From contig CM025855.1 in the NCBI GenBank assembly GCA_003952965.2, positions 7,609,729-7,673,728 on the forward strand: DNA of 64,000 nt, read 5' to 3'. Below are positions 12,051-24,449 of this stretch, piece after piece. Each line of letters starts with the position of its first letter. Within the stretch, counting starts at the first letter, position 1. The position numbers were made by a program, and so were the translations under genes. The notes under the pieces were generated by a model that was not told the origin of the DNA, ran no database searches, and saw only the letters and a list, made by a program, of their open reading frames with translations. Source of the stretch: Morella rubra (Eukaryota; Streptophyta; Magnoliopsida; Fagales; Myricaceae).

Positions 12051-14159
12051 ATGCTCCGGACTATCAATCACCTTCTCCATTATCCCAAACATGTACAGTT
12101 TTGTTCCATGGCTAACCTATTTACCTACCAACCTTCTTTCTCCTCCTTCCCGCCAAATTCAGCATATTTAAAATCCCTCTGCTCCAACGGTCAACTAAGA
12201 GAAGCTCTGCTAGAGATGGCCCTTCAAGGCCCTGAAATGAGGTTCGAGGGATACGACGCGCTTTTAAACGAGTGTGTGAACCAAAGGGCCATGAGAGAAG
12301 GCCAAAGGGTGCAAGTCCACATGATCAAAACCTGTTATCTCCCTCCTGTTTACCTCTGGACCAGGCTAATTGTCTTGTACACCAAGTGCGAGTCTCTGCG
12401 TGATGCGCGGAGTGTGCTCGATGAAATGCCTGAACGGAACGTGGTATCATGGACAGCCATGATTACGGCTTATTGTCAAAGAGGGTATGCCTTCGAAGCC
12501 TTGAATCTCTTTGTACAGATGTTGAGATCAGGTACCTTTGAAACTTCATGTCCATTAAACGCAACTGGGTGTTTTGGCATTGTTTTCAAACTTGAAATAT
12601 GTTGCGGAATGATGGAAACATTGACGTATCTTTATCTTTTGATTTGGTGTTTGTATTTTATTCTTCTTGATGGACTTATTTGCTATCCTCATGTCTGGGT
12701 TGAACCATTTGCAGGTACGGAGCCTAATGAGTTCACTTTCGCCACTGTACTTACTTCTTGTATAGGTTCCAGTGGTCTTTACCTAGGAAGGCAAGTCCAC
12801 TCTTTGACAATCAAAACAAGTTTTGAGTCCCAGATGTATGTTGGAAGCTCACTTCTTGACATGTACGCCAAAGCTGGTAGAATTCATGAAGCTCGAGAAG
12901 TTTTTGAAAGCTTACCAGAAAGAGATATTGTTACATGCACTGCTATAATCTCAGGCTACGCCCAACTTGGCCTTGATGAAGAGGCATTGGAGGTATTCCG
13001 TAGGTTGCAGATGGAAGGGATGAGTTCAAATTATGTCACTTACGCTGCTATTCTAACTGCATTATCTGGGCTTGCTGCATTAGATCATGGGAAGCAAGTT
13101 CACAACCATGTTCTTCGTTCTGGAATAACCTTGTATGTGGTTCTTCAGAACTCTCTGATTGATATGTACTCAAAGTGTGGAAGCCTTACCTACTCAAGAA
13201 GGATCTTTGACAGTATGCCTGAGAGAACTGTTATCTCATGGAATGCAATGCTCGTGGCATATAGCAAGCATGGGATGGGAAACGAGGTGGTTGATCTTTT
13301 TGAATTGATGAGAGAGGAAATTGAAGTAAAACCTGATAGTATCACAATGTTGGCTGTTTTATCAGGTTGTAGCCATGGAGGAATGGAAGAAAAGGGGCTG
13401 GAAATTTTTTATAAGATGGAAAGGGGGAAAATTGGGGTTATGCCTGAGATTGAGCATTATGGGTCTGTGGTGGATTTGCTTGGGCGTGGTGGCCAAGTAG
13501 AAGAGGCTTTTGAATTTGTCAGAAAGATGCCTTTTGAGCCAACTGCTGCCATATGGGGTTCTCTTTTAGGCGCTTGTAGGGTTCACATGAATGTCAAGAT
13601 TGGTAATTTTGTGGGTCATCGACTTCTAGAGATTGAGCCTGAAAATGCTGGGAATTATGTTATTCTGTCCAATTTATACGCCTCTGCAGGGAGATGGGAA
13701 GATGTAAGAACTTTAAGGGAGTTGATGAAGGACAAGGCTGTGATAAAGGAGCCAGGAAAAAGCTGGGTTGAGCTGGATCAAATCCTTCATACTTTCCATG
13801 CGAGTGATCGGTCCCATCCCAGAAGGGAAGAGGTGTTTGCCAAGGTGAGGGAATTATCAGTGAAGTTTAAAGAAGCTGGTTATGTTCCTGATTTGAGTGG
13901 TGTTTTATATGATGTTGATGAGGAGCAAAAGGAAAAAATACTCCTAGGCCACAGTGAAAAACTGGCGTTGGCTTTTGGACTGATAGCGACACCAAAAGGA
14001 GTGCCCCTTCGTGTCATTAAAAACCTCAGGATTTGTGTTGATTGCCATAATTTTGCAAAATTTGTCTCGAAAGTCCATAGGAGAGATGTGTCTCTTAGGG
14101 ACAAAAACCGGTTTCATCAAATTGTTGGAGGGATCTGTTCTTGCAGGGACTACTGGTGA
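12051..14159 (+). CDS. DYW-class pentatricopeptide repeat protein, At3g13770-like, probably a mitochondrial RNA editing factor
   Basis: PLS-type PPR protein that should bind a specific organelle transcript and act in C-to-U editing. The ATG at 12051 opens a basic, hydrophobic presequence (MLRTINHLLHYPKHVQF) suited to mitochondria. PPR motifs run through most of the protein, for example WTAMITAYCQRGYAFEAL, SLLDMYAKAGRIHEAREVFE and WNAMLVAYSKHGMG. They are followed by E/E+ segments and a complete DYW domain with HSEKLALAFGL, CVDCHNFAK and the terminal CSCRDYW, which includes the cytidine-deaminase-like zinc signature. Exon 1 is 12051-12531 and exon 2 is 12715-14159. The 183-nt intron (G|GTACCT … TTTGCAG|GT) is a multiple of three and has no stop, so the unspliced frame is also open. 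Spliced length is 641 aa. The sequence matches my memory of At3g13770 closely throughout. Confidence 0.92.
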   Translation: MLRTINHLLHYPKHVQFCSMANLFTYQPSFSSFPPNSAYLKSLCSNGQLREALLEMALQGPEMRFEGYDALLNECVNQRAMREGQRVQVHMIKTCYLPPVYLWTRLIVLYTKCESLRDARSVLDEMPERNVVSWTAMITAYCQRGYAFEALNLFVQMLRSGTFETSCPLNATGCFGIVFKLEICCGMMETLTYLYLLIWCLYFILLDGLICYPHVWVEPFAGTEPNEFTFATVLTSCIGSSGLYLGRQVHSLTIKTSFESQMYVGSSLLDMYAKAGRIHEAREVFESLPERDIVTCTAIISGYAQLGLDEEALEVFRRLQMEGMSSNYVTYAAILTALSGLAALDHGKQVHNHVLRSGITLYVVLQNSLIDMYSKCGSLTYSRRIFDSMPERTVISWNAMLVAYSKHGMGNEVVDLFELMREEIEVKPDSITMLAVLSGCSHGGMEEKGLEIFYKMERGKIGVMPEIEHYGSVVDLLGRGGQVEEAFEFVRKMPFEPTAAIWGSLLGACRVHMNVKIGNFVGHRLLEIEPENAGNYVILSNLYASAGRWEDVRTLRELMKDKAVIKEPGKSWVELDQILHTFHASDRSHPRREEVFAKVRELSVKFKEAGYVPDLSGVLYDVDEEQKEKILLGHSEKLALAFGLIATPKGVPLRVIKNLRICVDCHNFAKFVSKVHRRDVSLRDKNRFHQIVGGICSCRDYW

Positions 14160-15100
14160 ATTTGAAGGTTCTTGATGAGAGATAATTTAACTATCTCTTA
14201 CTCTCTGTTTAAGACCAAAAGTAATATAATTGAATGCTGAGATGAACAGACAACTATTGTCAGGAAAGAGAAGGGCATGCTGCAATTGCAGAAAATTGGG
14301 AACTATGTCACTATGGACGCAAATTCTTATGTAGAGCTTGCGAGATTGTTGCTGCAGTATGTGATTACCAAGCTCTGGGATCTCAGATACCAAGATTAAG
14401 ATGCTTAAGGTTGCACTCACGCAATGAAGGATATGTTTTGGATTCCTAATTTGAATCAGGGCAGCTACGATTCTGTGTGACCATGATAGTGAGCAACTGC
14501 GTGAAATTTACAGCTCTTAATAGACAGACCAGGCATGACAAAACAGTCAAACTTCCTGGCATTGACGGTGGACCTGCCTCTGAGTTGATGTAGATCGACC
14601 TTTTTGCGAGGAGAATTTGGACTTCACTGAGTCCATTCTTTAGTTTTAAGAAAGACTAGTAGATGATTTCAGTTATTGGATATGTTGTTGTTCCGACTCT
14701 CAAGCTCTGTTCAACTGCTGTCATTTGTCTACGATTTAGGTGAATCTTGTAGAGGTTTCAACGTTACTGGTTATCGAGCTATAAAAACTCTCTGTACCAT
14801 TGGCAATGGCATACTAAAAACACATCTTAATTGGACGAATTGTAAAGGAAGCTCATTCAATTTCTTTTTTATGTCCGTGTTCTAGATCTTTTTAAGGTTA
14901 TCCTCAAGATGCAACTTATGACATTATTTTTTTTTTTTTTTGACACATCTTAATACGAAATTATGCATGTATTGTAATAAGCGTAATCAAGCTCGGACGG
15001 AAGATTGATATTGAAAAAAAAAAAAAAAAAACCCAGACGGAGAGATAAAAGGAAGGGTTAAGTAACTATTTTGTCCTTAGGTTTTGATCATTTTGAACAA
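14160..15100. other. PPR 3' region
   Basis: No gene recognised. It contains poly-T (about 14927-14941) and poly-A (about 15016-15031) runs, which are probably old retroelement or MITE edges. The 69-codon open frame at 14676-14885 shows no family features. Confidence 0.4.
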
Positions 15101-15109
15101 CCATCCTCT

Positions 15110-16175
15110 GCAGTGCGGTCTTTAAAATAAACGGGGCCTAGGCCAAATCATAAGAAGAGGCTTTTTTATAATAAATTATAAATTATTATATTAAAATATA
15201 AAATATTAATAAATTTTAGTTAAAAATTATTCTTCTTACTTTTTGAAATTAAAATTACTTATCAAAGTTTTTGTATTCAAGATATGTTCAATAAATCATT
15301 TTCAATTGATTGTATAGTTAATCCATTTAATTTTTCTCACCTCATAGTTGATCTTAGATATGATTTTATCAGTTTTAGTTTTGAAAAACTTTTTTACCCA
15401 AGAACGACAGTCTTTGTCTTTTTTTTTCTTGATTCCTATTAGAAATATTAGATATATCAAAATTATCCTAAATTAAAAAATGATAACTATATCAACACAA
15501 ACAGAAATTTAAAATAAAATTATACAGTATTGAACTTAATCTTAAATTCTCAATTTTCTTTAGATAAAAAAGTGATAGCTACAATATATATAAAATAAAA
15601 GTATAAAACAAATTTACAAATTGAAAGGTTAGAATAATTGAACAGGAAGAAGAGGGCTACGACCCGCCTTGAGATTTTGAAATTGAATCAACGTTTGAAA
15701 GTTAGCTAGAAAGAAGGAAGGATATGGCTTTTACAATAGAAAAAAGAAGAAAAAAATTGTGAATAGAAGAGTGAAAATATGATATCAATTGAGAAGTAAG
15801 CTATAAAAAAGGAACGTTAAGTAGGGATAAAGTAATAATTAAGAAACGGTTAAAAGTTAGAAGTCTAATAGTTTTTTTTTTCAATTTTTAAATTGAAAGT
15901 CCGATAGTTCTTTTTGAATTTTAAAGTTTGAAGTTATCTCCTTTGAAATATGTTTTTTTTTGCTAAATGAGGTTTTCAAAAAGTTTAACGGATATTTTGA
16001 ATTATTTTTTCTTTTGTTAAGTTAAAATATTTAAATTGGGGGACTATAACCTATTAAGTATTAAGCAAAATAAAAAGGTCCTACCTTTCTATTTTGGGAG
16101 TATTAGGCAACTGCCTAGTAAAATAGAAAGTTTGGGCCTTTCTATTTTGGGGGCATTAGACAATTGCCTAGGCTG
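15110..16175. mobile_element. Possible decayed hAT-like non-autonomous element
   Basis: The left part carries ACGGGGCCTAGGCCAAAT (near 15131). The right part carries GGCAACTGCCTAG and CAATTGCCTAGGC (near 16105-16172) in opposite sense, with about 1 kb of very AT-rich DNA between and no surviving coding frame. The 'gcctaggc…' wording reminds me of old hAT remnants in plant genomes. No clean terminal repeat or 8-bp target duplication could be fixed. Confidence 0.3.
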
Positions 16176-16641
16176 ACTATACTCCCATGGTCTTCAGATT
16201 TTCAAATTGATCATAAAGTCCTTGAGTTTATAGTTAATTTTCATTCTTAAAGTTAATTATTCACACGTCAATTTTAATTATAAATTGGTACGTGTGACTC
16301 TGAACTAAAATCATGTAATCTATAATTTCGTGAAGATTTTTTTTCAATTTTTTTAAATAATTAAAATAATTAGGTTTTTTAAATTTTTTTAAAATAAAAA
16401 ATTCATAATTTGTTTTTTGAAAAATTACCAGTTATCATGATTTTAGTTTTGAGTGGCACATTTGAACATATGATTGAAAGTGACGTGTGAATTGATAAAG
16501 GTTTAACAGAATTTTTTTGATAAATATTACAAACTTAAAGATTTTTATAATCAATTTAAAAATTTAAACTATTTATTGAAAAAAAAGGGTAAAAAACTAT
16601 AGACGTCCAAAAGAAAAAGAGTAACATAGGACGGATGGCTC

Positions 16642-16647
16642 GGCCCA
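16642..16647 (+). promoter_or_regulatory. Site II-type promoter element (GGCCCA)
   Basis: A single GGCCCA lies about 145 bp upstream of the ESSS-subunit ATG. Site II elements (TGGGCC/GGCCCA) are established in promoters of plant mitochondrial respiratory genes. Its role here is inferred from position. Confidence 0.4.
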
Positions 16648-16790
16648 GCAAGCCCCTACAGCCTGCTCAAAGCCTCAAACTCCAAACAAAAACACAGCAA
16701 GGCCAAGTTCATCAGTCTTCCTCTCTGCTCGTGTCTCTCGAGTTCTGGGAGTTGGTCTACAACCCCTAACCTAAGGCACAAACACGCACC

Positions 16791-17150
16791 ATGCCCTCCC
16801 CAACGCCCATCGCCAGCGCCTCCAGAATGCTACGCCAGCGTCTACTCGGCTCGCTACGCACCAGAGGTGGCACCGCTACTACTGGACAGAGCAGGTGGAG
16901 CAGCCCGGGCCACGAGGAGCGGCCCAAGGGTTACCTCTTCAACCGGACTCCACCTCCGCCGGGGCAGTCGCGCAAGTGGGAGGACTGGGAGCTCCCCTGC
17001 TACATCACCAGCTTCCTCACCATCGTGATCCTCGGCGTCGGCCTCAACGCCAAGCCCGATCTCACCATCGAGACCTGGGCCCACCAGAAAGCTCTCGAGC
17101 GCCTCCAGATGGAGGCCGCGGCTGCTGCTGGGTCGACCGAGTCTGACTGA
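16791..17150 (+). CDS. Mitochondrial complex I ESSS/NDUB11-type subunit
   Basis: Small accessory subunit of NADH:ubiquinone oxidoreductase in the inner mitochondrial membrane, 119 aa, single exon. The N-terminal ~35 residues are Arg/Ser-rich (RMLRQRLLGSLRTRGG), as in a mitochondrial presequence. Next comes the conserved plant block SPGHEERPKGYLFNRTPPPP-GQSRKWEDWELP, a single membrane helix (about residues 66-84, YITSFLTIVILGVGLNAK) and WAHQKALERL. I recognise it as the protein annotated as the ESSS subunit in Arabidopsis (At2g42310/At3g57785). The codons are strikingly GC-rich compared with surrounding DNA. The C-terminal AAAAAGSTESD tail looks unconserved. Confidence 0.9.
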   Translation: MPSPTPIASASRMLRQRLLGSLRTRGGTATTGQSRWSSPGHEERPKGYLFNRTPPPPGQSRKWEDWELPCYITSFLTIVILGVGLNAKPDLTIETWAHQKALERLQMEAAAAAGSTESD

Positions 17151-18400
17151 GACTCGGATCTTTGGGTGGTATGGTCCAGTCGGATCCACCCTCATTTTCT
17201 TATTCGCTGATTTCGGTGATAATGACGACTGTGATGATGACAAGCGGGTTTCTGTCTCTGGTTGTTCATATGATGGTATGTAGCTGAATAAGTGTTGAAT
17301 TCCGAATATACTGTTTGGTGGAGCTGTTTCCGAAACTTGGTTATTTTGTATTTTCTGGTTATTCCGGATGTTTTGACCCAAAATCATATTTCGACTAGTA
17401 GTTTATAAATTCCCCTTTCCAATTTTAACGTTGTCACGATGAGGAATTGGGTTCAATTTTAGCTCCTTCTTGAACTTTGTTGTTGATGAATTAGTCTCGT
17501 TAATTCATGATTTACTTTTTTAAGCCAGAAATTTGCGCTGGGTTTCTGAGGAAATTGCAGCCTTTTCAGTCTCAGTCTGTGTCCTTTATACATGAATTAT
17601 GGCAATCTGTGCAAAGTTCTATGGACAAATTTATGTTGATCTGGAATTTGGATTGGTGAATGGTAGGGTAGTTATGACGCGACGGGTGAGAGCCATGGTC
17701 TCGGTCGTTTTCCTATGTAATATCCTCGTTCCTTGACACCCGTAATTGCTTTAGGATAGCCGTAAAGAGAATCTTTTGTTCTGACCGGGACTAACTTTTT
17801 ATCGGTGGCTTTTATATGGTCGTAAATTGTGAGGGCATAAGTTTGGACAGATGCAATAAAAGGGTTAGGATCTGCGTATCAACAAGGAGAGGGAGGCCAA
17901 AATTCGGGGGAATTCTGAGGCTCTGAAAGTTGCTGACTGAACAGTGTTTTGGTTGCTGGTTAGTCTCTTTGCAGTTCAGGTTTTGATTGGTTGAAAGGGG
18001 AAAGGGATGGGGGCGTTGTAGACAGTCAATAAGAATATGGAAGGGGATTATTTTCAGATTTGGTTGGGGAGTTGATGCTTAGTTGAGTGTAAAATATTGG
18101 AAGCAAAAGAAGAGAAGAGAAGAAGTTTGCAATTACTTCTAGTGTTCATTGGCATTAAACCTAGGGTTCGCAATCCTTTTTTGAACAATGAAGCTTATAC
18201 TGATTAAGACTTGGACTCCAATATGAGAAACTTACGACGCAGTACCCAAATTTTTCCCGAAACAGCCAATGCTTACAACTATGACCCTTTTTGGTCGAAC
18301 TTTGAAAATTTTCAAATACCCTAGGCACCAAAAGCTTGAAAAATATTGATTATATAAACCAACTTAAAGTAGCTCAAGAATAAGACTCCACTCAGACTAA
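17151..18400. other. 3' region of the ESSS gene and intergenic DNA
   Basis: I see no further coding gene. The sequence is unremarkable mid-AT DNA without obvious repeats. Confidence 0.4.
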
Positions 18401-18403
18401 ATT

Positions 18404-18748
18404 ATGCAGGCTCCCAATTAGGCTCTGCAGCATCTAACATGAGCCTAATTGAAGCTTCAGTCTTGGAAACATCCTTTATAGGTCTTTTATAAACCTTATG
18501 AGGAGGCTGCCACTTGTCTCCCATCACTAATTTTGGATTAAGGTAGGCATTACCTCTGTGCTTCAAAGCAGGCCTCAAATGAGCAGTACAATGTGTAATG
18601 GATGATGCCCGTTCTCTCTATATTGATTGCGCATATTTCCATGTTCACAGGCATAGTTTGCATCAGGGTTTTCCATTGCTGTCATAAGAAGCTGGAAGGC
18701 TAAAAAGTTTGTATTCCTTTCCAAATTTTTAATTGCCAGTAGTCACCT
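18404..18748 (-). pseudogene. Broken coding remnant of unknown identity
   Basis: On the minus strand a protein-like reading is spread over several frames. It starts after a good acceptor-like TTTTTGCAG at about 18749 and opens with GDYWQLK. One frame then gives NFLAFQLLMTAMENPDANY and ACEHGNMRNQYRENGHH. Another gives RPALKHRGNAYLNPKLVMG, KWQPPHKVYKRP and EASIRLMLDAAEPNWEPA, ending in TAA at 18402-18404. The amino-acid texture looks like real protein, but at least two frame changes and an in-frame stop separate the parts. I do not recognise the parent gene. Confidence 0.4.
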
Positions 18749-18749
18749 C

Positions 18750-20888
18750 TGCAAAAAGAAAGAATAACTAAAACACTTTGTTAGTATATTATGTGTAAAA
18801 GGCAGGGCACCTATGCTGTGTTGAAATCAGCCATGCAACTGAGTTCTCCAAGGGATATGTCTGTGGCCCGCATACATTTGGTGATAAGGCACTACTGAGA
18901 ATAGTCTTCAACTTCTGCTCCCTTGTTGTTTAGATGTGCCATTTGATGTGCATGGGGTTTCTTCTTCTTGGTTGAGCATGTTTTACATGGTACCAGAGAT
19001 AAATATAATTAATGCACTCAAAATGGCATATATTCTGTAATTCATAGCACTAATTTTCATGGCAACAATTTGAGGGTTTTGCTGTATTTCGCAGCACATA
19101 TCCCTGTTCGTGTTTGGTTGTTGTATAGGTTTGTATCCCAGGATAAGCCTCAGTGTTTGACACGACAAAGGATCTTCGTAGATGTTGTTGTGCAATGTTT
19201 CGAACTGCTCATTATAATAGGGTGGGATTACTAGTCCTCCTCTAGATTAGTTCATTGCGATGAATTGCTAGTTGAAGCTTGATTTCGCATGAATCCATTT
19301 TGGATATATCAGTTCAGGTGCATAGGTGTATTGCACCAACCTTGTCACAGTTTCAAGTATATATTGTCAGAATCTTGGGAAGCTGTGGGCCTAAACTTGT
19401 TCGAATTATCAGTATTAGGAATTGTTTTGATTATGATGAGAAGGTATTACAACCATAAGAATGCCTTCTAGCAAGCTCCTTGCAGTAGTTGTTGACTTGG
19501 CATTTTTACATAATGTTTGGTTTGTGTATGTCTGACGACTAGTTTGCACCATTTCTATCGTATCCTTTGGTGGCTCCATCAAACCAAACGAGCGGATTGT
19601 AGCATTTGGGGTCTGGTGGAGCATTGTGAAAATAGCCTTGTTGGAAGGCCCCTCACAGGAAACACAATGTTTAGCTAGGAGTACTGACCTAAGGATTTTG
19701 ACGTCAATTTGCTATCCCCAACTCTTTATGCATTTCAGGAGAAGGATTTTGCTTGTGAGTGAGGTTGCGGAAATACACGTTTGTCCGCATTATAGTTACG
19801 AGAATGTGCGCTCCATGTCATAGGTTCCATAGTCATCACTCACTTTAAAGGGTTAATAACAAATGTGCTTCAGCTTCCAAGTTCTTATCAAATGTCTCGA
19901 AGTCTTAAGATTATTGGGTTGTGGACCTTATGGTCTAGAAGTGTGGCCTTTCAACCCACTAGGGTGTTGCAGTGAACTTGGGGGAATTAGAACCAGATAT
20001 TTCAACGAGGAGGGTACATTTGTTAGGCTTGATCAAACCAAAGTCCACTGACCACTATACAAACAAAAAGAGTACTCTGCCCAAAAAAAAAGACAAAAAA
20101 CAAATAGAGTTTTCATAGAAAGGGTGTGGAGTAAATTGAGCATGATCGGATTTAGGGTATGCTTGGACAAATGGTAAATCTTTTCTGAAGGAACATGGAG
20201 GACTTGTCTCTTGGATCTAAATACGCGCTTGCTGAAGTCCATTTTCATTGGCCTGGTGTCTCTTCTAATGATGGACCAACAAGGTCCAGTTTGTAAAGCC
20301 CGTAGCTTTCAGTCTACCCCGTTGTTCGACTCTTCCACCCCGTCGTGTTTTGGACCCTTCCCTTCGGTTTGAACACAATCAACAGCCTGCTATTCTGTTA
20401 AATGATATATCTTCTAGAATGGCTGTGACCACCTAATATACGGAGTATTTTAGGGAACAGCGGAGAGACGAAAATAATAATTGCTTTGAAGCCTATACAT
20501 TGGTGGATCCGAGAAGTCCTATCCCCTAGGCCTGAACAAGCTGCCGTGCTACTTAAAGACAGAAGTTCGGCAGTTTATTTTAATCGACATATGTCGTAAA
20601 AACGAAGTTTGAGTTACTCCCTCGTCGCCGTATTTTATGTCAATTTTTATTATTATTATTTCGTAGATCTTGTCCACTAACTCATCTTGTTCGCATTGCC
20701 ACGTCTCGAGTGCATAGAAGACAGGATTAGAGAGCAGGCCGCATGTTTTGACAATACGACCAATAAGTCTGCAAGAAATCATAACTATGTACTTTTTTTT
20801 TTTCTTTTTTTCTGGTCCATGACCATGTACTTCAATGGGTATACAAGACACCCTGCGGCTTGCTGGCACTTCCCACGTTTGTGAGCTG
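18750..20888. other. Intergenic DNA without recognised genes
   Basis: Scattered open frames of 60-106 codons show no family motif, no consistent splicing and low-complexity edges. I see nothing that supports a gene. Confidence 0.4.
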
Positions 20889-21060
20889 AGATGTTCGGTT
20901 TTTTCACCTTTTTAAAATTTTTTTGAATTTAAAAAATATATAAACCGATTATATTTTTTAACATCATTTAAAAATAAATACCTATATCAATAAAATTAAC
21001 ATCATCTAAAAATTTTTAAAACATAAAAAATTCTCACAAAACACACTAACCGAACATCTT
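20889..21060. mobile_element. MITE-like element, copy 1 (172 bp)
   Basis: Begins AGATGTTCGGTT and ends AACCGAACATCT, an exact 12-bp terminal inverted repeat around AT-rich DNA with no coding capacity. A second member lies at 24651-24824, with matching internal text such as 'ATAAAATTAACATCA' and 'CTAAAAAT'. Confidence 0.75.
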
Positions 21061-24000
21061 CTAAATTAGACTGTTTTTTTTTTTTTCCTCTCTCTCTTAT
21101 TCCGAGACCGTGAATTGAATCAGATACTCGTAACATTTTGCGGACTCAAAAATTGTTCAGCATGTTAGGCGGGGTGATGGTTTGCAGATATCCAATTGAT
21201 GGGTTTATAAAGTTAGATCCACTTAACAAATACGAAATCTAAGGTCTCGTGCCGGTCCAGATTTACACTTTTTAGCCGTAAGATGGGGTACTAATTTGGT
21301 AAAGGGCTATCTAATCTATATATAAAGGTGCACCAACCGAACCGAATCTTTGCTTTAGAATTGCAAAACATGTGCTTTTATTCTCAGCAACTCATTCCTT
21401 CATCGTGGTTACCATAGGCCCATGATTCGTGCTCAGGCAATGATAGCCCCCTCACTTTTAGCTGCTAAACAGTACGAAAAGGGTGCTTTTTTTGGGTGGG
21501 GGGGCATTTAGATTTCTGCTGTGCACCCTTTTTAGAAGAGAAGATATTATTACCATTAGGATCTGTATCGGATTCAGCCAACTGTAGATTCCATTTCAGA
21601 GATGCATGAACCGGCAAATAGCATCCCATCTTCGTAGTCCAAGAATTTGCATTTGACTCCGTGTGGATCAAAGCAGTGATGCCTTTTCACATATAAATCT
21701 ACTCAGTGACCCTCGGCGAGGGTCTTCGAAGTTAAACCAAATTGTTTCCAAAAAGAGCAAATAAAGTAGATTCTCTACTACCAGTTTTTTAGAGTCGGTC
21801 GGAAGGCTGTTTATATTTGTTTGAATTACCGACTATATTTGGAAAAAAAAGCTAGACATATCCTTATTTTACGGTTACAATGGGACATACGGTCAGGAGA
21901 GGTGACATTTGGTTAACTAAAATTGAATCATTGTGTCCTTTGCATAGGTTGTAAGGGAAGAAAACTTAAAAAAGAGAGTTCCAAACCTTGAGCATTTACC
22001 GATCTAATTTAAAAACAGTTAGGAGACATATTATCTTTAACAAATGTCATATATATAATATAGTTGTTGATAATGTCAAAAATTACCAATAGCTGGACCA
22101 ATCAGACTTAAAAGAAAATAAGAGAGGGGTAGCATCGAATATGGATACTCCGATGCTTAAGTCAGATTTGATTTCAAAAGAGCTGACTATTAAAAAAGTA
22201 ACTTAACTTAAGAAAATATTAAGAAAAGATACTTGTCTATTTATATGTGGGAAGATTAGAGTCCTAAGAATAGTCTTAATAACGTAAATCTAAGGACTCT
22301 TTGAATTGCCGAGCAGAAAAGTATGGAGGGACAAATTTATATGTATGCTGATCGGGAGCCTTGAACATGCCTATGGACTTAGACGGGGTTATAATTGGAC
22401 TAGCGTATTTTTAATAGACTGAACCGGTCATATTATGGCGTTGATATTTTGTCTCTCGAGTGTAGGTGTTTCTCTTTATTAAAAAAACATAAACAAATGT
22501 TAGCTTTTACTTTAGCTTCAAATGTTATCCCCTGACGGTGACCATCTTTATTCTGCGGAGGACTAAGGATAAGTGGGGGAGCTCAGGAGTTGTTGACGAT
22601 GCTGGCAGCCGGCGTGGCCATAGTGGAGGGGAGGATAAGAGTTTTGGACCAAAATAACCCGTCTTAATCTAGTAGGTCATCACCTATCTAACCCACTTTC
22701 TAGTGTAGGACCCGCGCGGCAGACATCGACGGTCACTTCCCGACTGATGTTGCATCCCGCCAAACCGTCTTGCACAAATTGACCGGGGCCCCAGTTGCCC
22801 CACTTACCAACTGGATCCTATTAAAGCTAGTGGCTCTTTTGACCAATTCGACAAAATAATAGCGAGGTCATTTCCGTCCGGACCGATACAGCGGTATCAC
22901 GAAGTAATTATAAGGGGAAAAACGCGCTCGTCGAGAAATTAGAAAATGACAACTTCCTCCGCAGCTCTCTGTCTGCGTCATTTGTCGGTGCCGCGAACAC
23001 ATACATATAGGACACGATACGAAAAGCAATAATAAATGTTTCTATCGAGTATTTTTCAAAGAAGAAGCCGACATTGTGCTGTTCATGTTTTGAATGAAAA
23101 GTTTGTGCGGTTCAAATCTTTTATTTGTTTTATATTTCTTTCTCAATAGGATATTTCTCCGCCCTCTTAAAGACAGATGAGGGGTATTCGCTAAAAAACA
23201 GGACAAAGTGTGGCAGTGGAGCGGTTCAGACAGGTTGCGTCGGGGTCATATATTAAAAGCTCCTAAATCAGGAACATACGAAAGCCCTTTAGAGAAGGAG
23301 CCCGAATAAGATTTGGCATGAATTAAGCATAAGTTCTCTTATAATCGATCCTTGACTGTTGGATACCGCAAGACCGCTAGAACCATCAATGGTTGTTGGA
23401 ACCCGCAAATATTTTTCTTGAAACAATTGGGTAGCTTATTCACAAATAATATTACTTTGATTTTGATTCCACTAAAGTTGAGTCTATATAAAAATTGCCA
23501 CGAATAAATTTTTATCTATCTTGTAATTAAAATATTGGTTTGACCAATGACTTTGCAGGTCTAGTTTATAATTTCTTTAGGTGCAAATCTCACGAGTTGA
23601 CTCCATTTAACGAGGCAAGGTTTTAGAAAAATTCGTAATTTAACACTGGCCTTAAAAATAATAGTATACCAATTTCATTTGAACTGCAGAAGAGCAGGCA
23701 CGAATCAGGCGTGCGAAGAGAACGGGGGGTTTCGTTAGGTAATTATTTGGAAATATAATTTAAGAAAGATCTCGAAGAAAAAACTTAAAGAAAAAGAAAA
23801 TTGATGGGCCCTGGTCATATTTTTTATTTTTTTTGGAGGGTCCAAATGTCGCTTTTGACGGAGAAGGTTCCCGGTCGTAATTATTATGCGCGTACCTCTG
23901 ACCTCTCGGTCCTCAGATATATGAAGCCACGGCCCATGGAAGAAAACAGATCTATGGCCCCACGAGTCCACTGTAAAGTAGTGGACCCGCCTCGACCTGG

Positions 24001-24449
24001 TATTGCAAGCCACTAGGTAAAGTAGTAGTCCACTGTAGGGACCGTTAAAATATGTAAGATTTTTAAGATTTTTTATATACTGTGAATATTTATGTGAATT
24101 AAAATTTTATATTTTTTTTGTGTGTAAAAGTTTGTGAAAATTTGTAAAGATATTTAATTTTTATTAAATTTTATAAAAAATATATACAGTGAGATGATTT
24201 GATGTAATTATTTAATAAAAATATATTGAAATTGGATGAAAAAGTATGGAAAGAAAATATTTGTTATAATTTTTTTTAAAAAAATATTGAAGTTTATGTG
24301 AAAAATTGTGAGAAAATGTTTAAAATGTATTGGTGTTTGTGTAGAAATTTTTAAAATTTTGAATTTCGTTTTGTAAATTTTATTATATTTTAAAATACTT
24401 TGGTAAATAAGGTGCCGTAACCAGACATGACAGATCCAGATATTTACTT
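21061..24449. other. Repeat-rich intergenic DNA
   Basis: No gene is supported. The part from 22540 to 22800 is locally GC-rich but has no open frame of note. From 24030 to 24420 the DNA is extremely AT-rich with many AAATTTT words. Confidence 0.4.

Noticed and set aside
12532-12714. Treating the 61 extra residues as part of the PPR protein
   Set aside because: They break a PPR helix, are hydrophobic and non-PPR-like, and are flanked by consensus splice sites.
16854-17387. 177-codon minus-strand frame over the ESSS gene
   Set aside because: Shadow of the GC-rich ESSS coding sequence; Arg/Ser-rich without motifs.
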